From NCBI GenBank assembly GCA_910574015.1, contig CAJSYQ010000014.1:17394-81393 (forward strand): DNA of 64,000 nt, in the 5' to 3' direction. The notes beneath the pieces are model-generated. The model saw nothing but the letters and a program-made list of their open reading frames with translations, was not told the origin of the DNA and ran no database searches. Shown in pieces: positions 63,313-64,000 of the stretch. Both the position numbers and the translations under genes were made by a program. The stretch comes from Eubacteriaceae bacterium. Lineage in GTDB: Bacteria; Bacillota; Clostridia; Lachnospirales; Lachnospiraceae. Position 1 is the first letter of the stretch. Each line of letters opens with the position of its first letter.

Positions 63313-64000
63313 ATGTTAAAGATCAACTATATGTCCACCTTGTTTGTAGGTATTGATGTAAGCTCAAAGACCAATGCTGTCTATGCTATGGACTTTGAGG
63401 AAAACAAATACATCTCATCGTCGTTTGGCAATAATCAGCCAGGTGCCGATAAGCTTGTAAATATGATTGCTGAGTGTATGCAGAAGCATAAAAACCTGGA
63501 TACACTTCTTATCGTGCTGGAATCTACTTCTGTATACAGCGTACATATTTCTAATTTCCTATCGACCAGCGAGGTCCTCATGCCCTACAAGCCTTTCGTC
63601 TTCTGTGTAAACCCAAAGGCCACTTCCAATTACCGAAAGTCCTATATCGGAATGGAAAAGACCGATCCCACAGATGCCTATCTCATTGCGGACTTTGGCA
63701 GGGTAGGCCGTACCAAAAAGCTGGAGCCATGGCGCGGCGGGCAGTTTATAGCCCTGAAACGCCTTACAAGGCATCGTATGCACCTTTCTGGGTGTATCAC
63801 CAGGGAGAAGACTTATATGGTCTCTAATCTTTATCTGAAGTTCAGTGAGCTTCAGCTCCTTGAAGGGGATGATAAGCCCTTTAGCAACCTCTATGGTGCC
63901 ACGTCCTCAGCTGTCCTGACCGAATTTTTGTCTCCACAGGAGATTATCGATATGCCGGAAGAGGATCTGCTTACCTTCCTTGCGGATAAGAGCAGGAACC
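63313..64000 (+). CDS. IS110-type transposase, truncated by window edge
   Basis: The frame opens at ATG 63313, eight bases after GGAGG, and stays open to the right edge. The N-terminal DEDD residues are visible in LFVGIDVSSKTN, IVLESTSVYSVH and MEKTDPTDAYLIAD. It is clearly distinct from the first IS110 copy at 20621. The window ends before the C-terminal serine domain, so completeness cannot be judged. It is convergent in layout with no gene on its left except the conjugation operon reading away. Confidence 0.85.
   Translation, partial: MLKINYMSTLFVGIDVSSKTNAVYAMDFEENKYISSSFGNNQPGADKLVNMIAECMQKHKNLDTLLIVLESTSVYSVHISNFLSTSEVLMPYKPFVFCVNPKATSNYRKSYIGMEKTDPTDAYLIADFGRVGRTKKLEPWRGGQFIALKRLTRHRMHLSGCITREKTYMVSNLYLKFSELQLLEGDDKPFSNLYGATSSAVLTEFLSPQEIIDMPEEDLLTFLADKSRN

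Overview
The window looks like the interior of a large integrative and conjugative element (ICE) of a low-GC, strictly anaerobic Firmicute, most likely a Lachnospiraceae-type gut Clostridium relative. The reasons are the type IV secretion set of the clostridial conjugative transposon kind (VirD4, VirB4, PrgI, TrbL/VirB6-like, and an NlpC/P60 plus 3D hydrolase), AGGAGG-type ribosome sites throughout, a class B sortase with its surface substrate, and an Agr system with a cyclic-lactone peptide. Almost every gene lies on the minus strand, so the element reads from right to left. No tRNA, rRNA or CRISPR array was seen, and neither end of the element is in the window.

Layout from left to right. 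1-3.5 kb: accessory ICE genes (truncated membrane protein, single-strand DNA-binding protein, small membrane and zinc-ribbon proteins). 3.7-8.7 kb: an AT-rich six-gene cargo operon (zinc ribbon, ApgM-type phosphoglycerate mutase homologue, IscU/NifU-like scaffold, GGGtGRT protein, a two-TM sensor-like protein, histidine phosphatase), next to an XRE regulator. 9.3-11.0 kb: a complete IS256-family element with an 8-bp target duplication. 11-19 kb: ICE maintenance genes (YkgJ-type cysteine cluster protein, YodL-like protein, NAD-dependent DNA ligase, degenerate N6-methylase-like protein, XRE regulator). 19.6-34 kb: an Rhs/WapA-type polymorphic toxin locus with a lysozyme-like tip, a lipoprotein that is the likely immunity protein, an orphan Rhs core invaded or abutted by an IS110 element, a second lipoprotein, and a 1044-residue DNRLRE/Kelch-like secreted partner. 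34-38.7 kb: an Agr quorum-sensing locus (agrA, agrC, agrB and a 46-codon agrD that overlaps agrB) split by an IS30 element. 39-48 kb: a surface and secretion module (sortase B, 1472-residue thioester/Cna-type adhesin, secreted transglutaminase-like protein, signal peptidase I, sigma factor, zinc-finger protein). 48-63 kb: the conjugation operon with an embedded RelB/RelE-type pair. 63.3 kb to the edge: an incomplete IS110-type transposase gene.

How the parts may work together. The Agr locus lies directly upstream of, and is co-directional with, the Rhs toxin locus, so density-dependent control of an envelope-targeting toxin is the most attractive hypothesis. The toxin tip resembles a phage-tail lysozyme and the gene after it encodes a lipoprotein, which is where protection against an extracellular wall hydrolase would be needed. 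Several operons start with a near-consensus promoter followed by a T-tailed hairpin before the first gene (about 1.8, 3.6, 17.5 and 47.9 kb). One leader has three such hairpins in series, which suggests attenuation or processive antitermination as an element-wide control.

Limits: everything here is read by eye. Family names rest on recognised motifs and layout, not on database searches. Functions of the cargo operon, the small ICE proteins and the leader hairpins are inferred or unknown, as stated in each entry.
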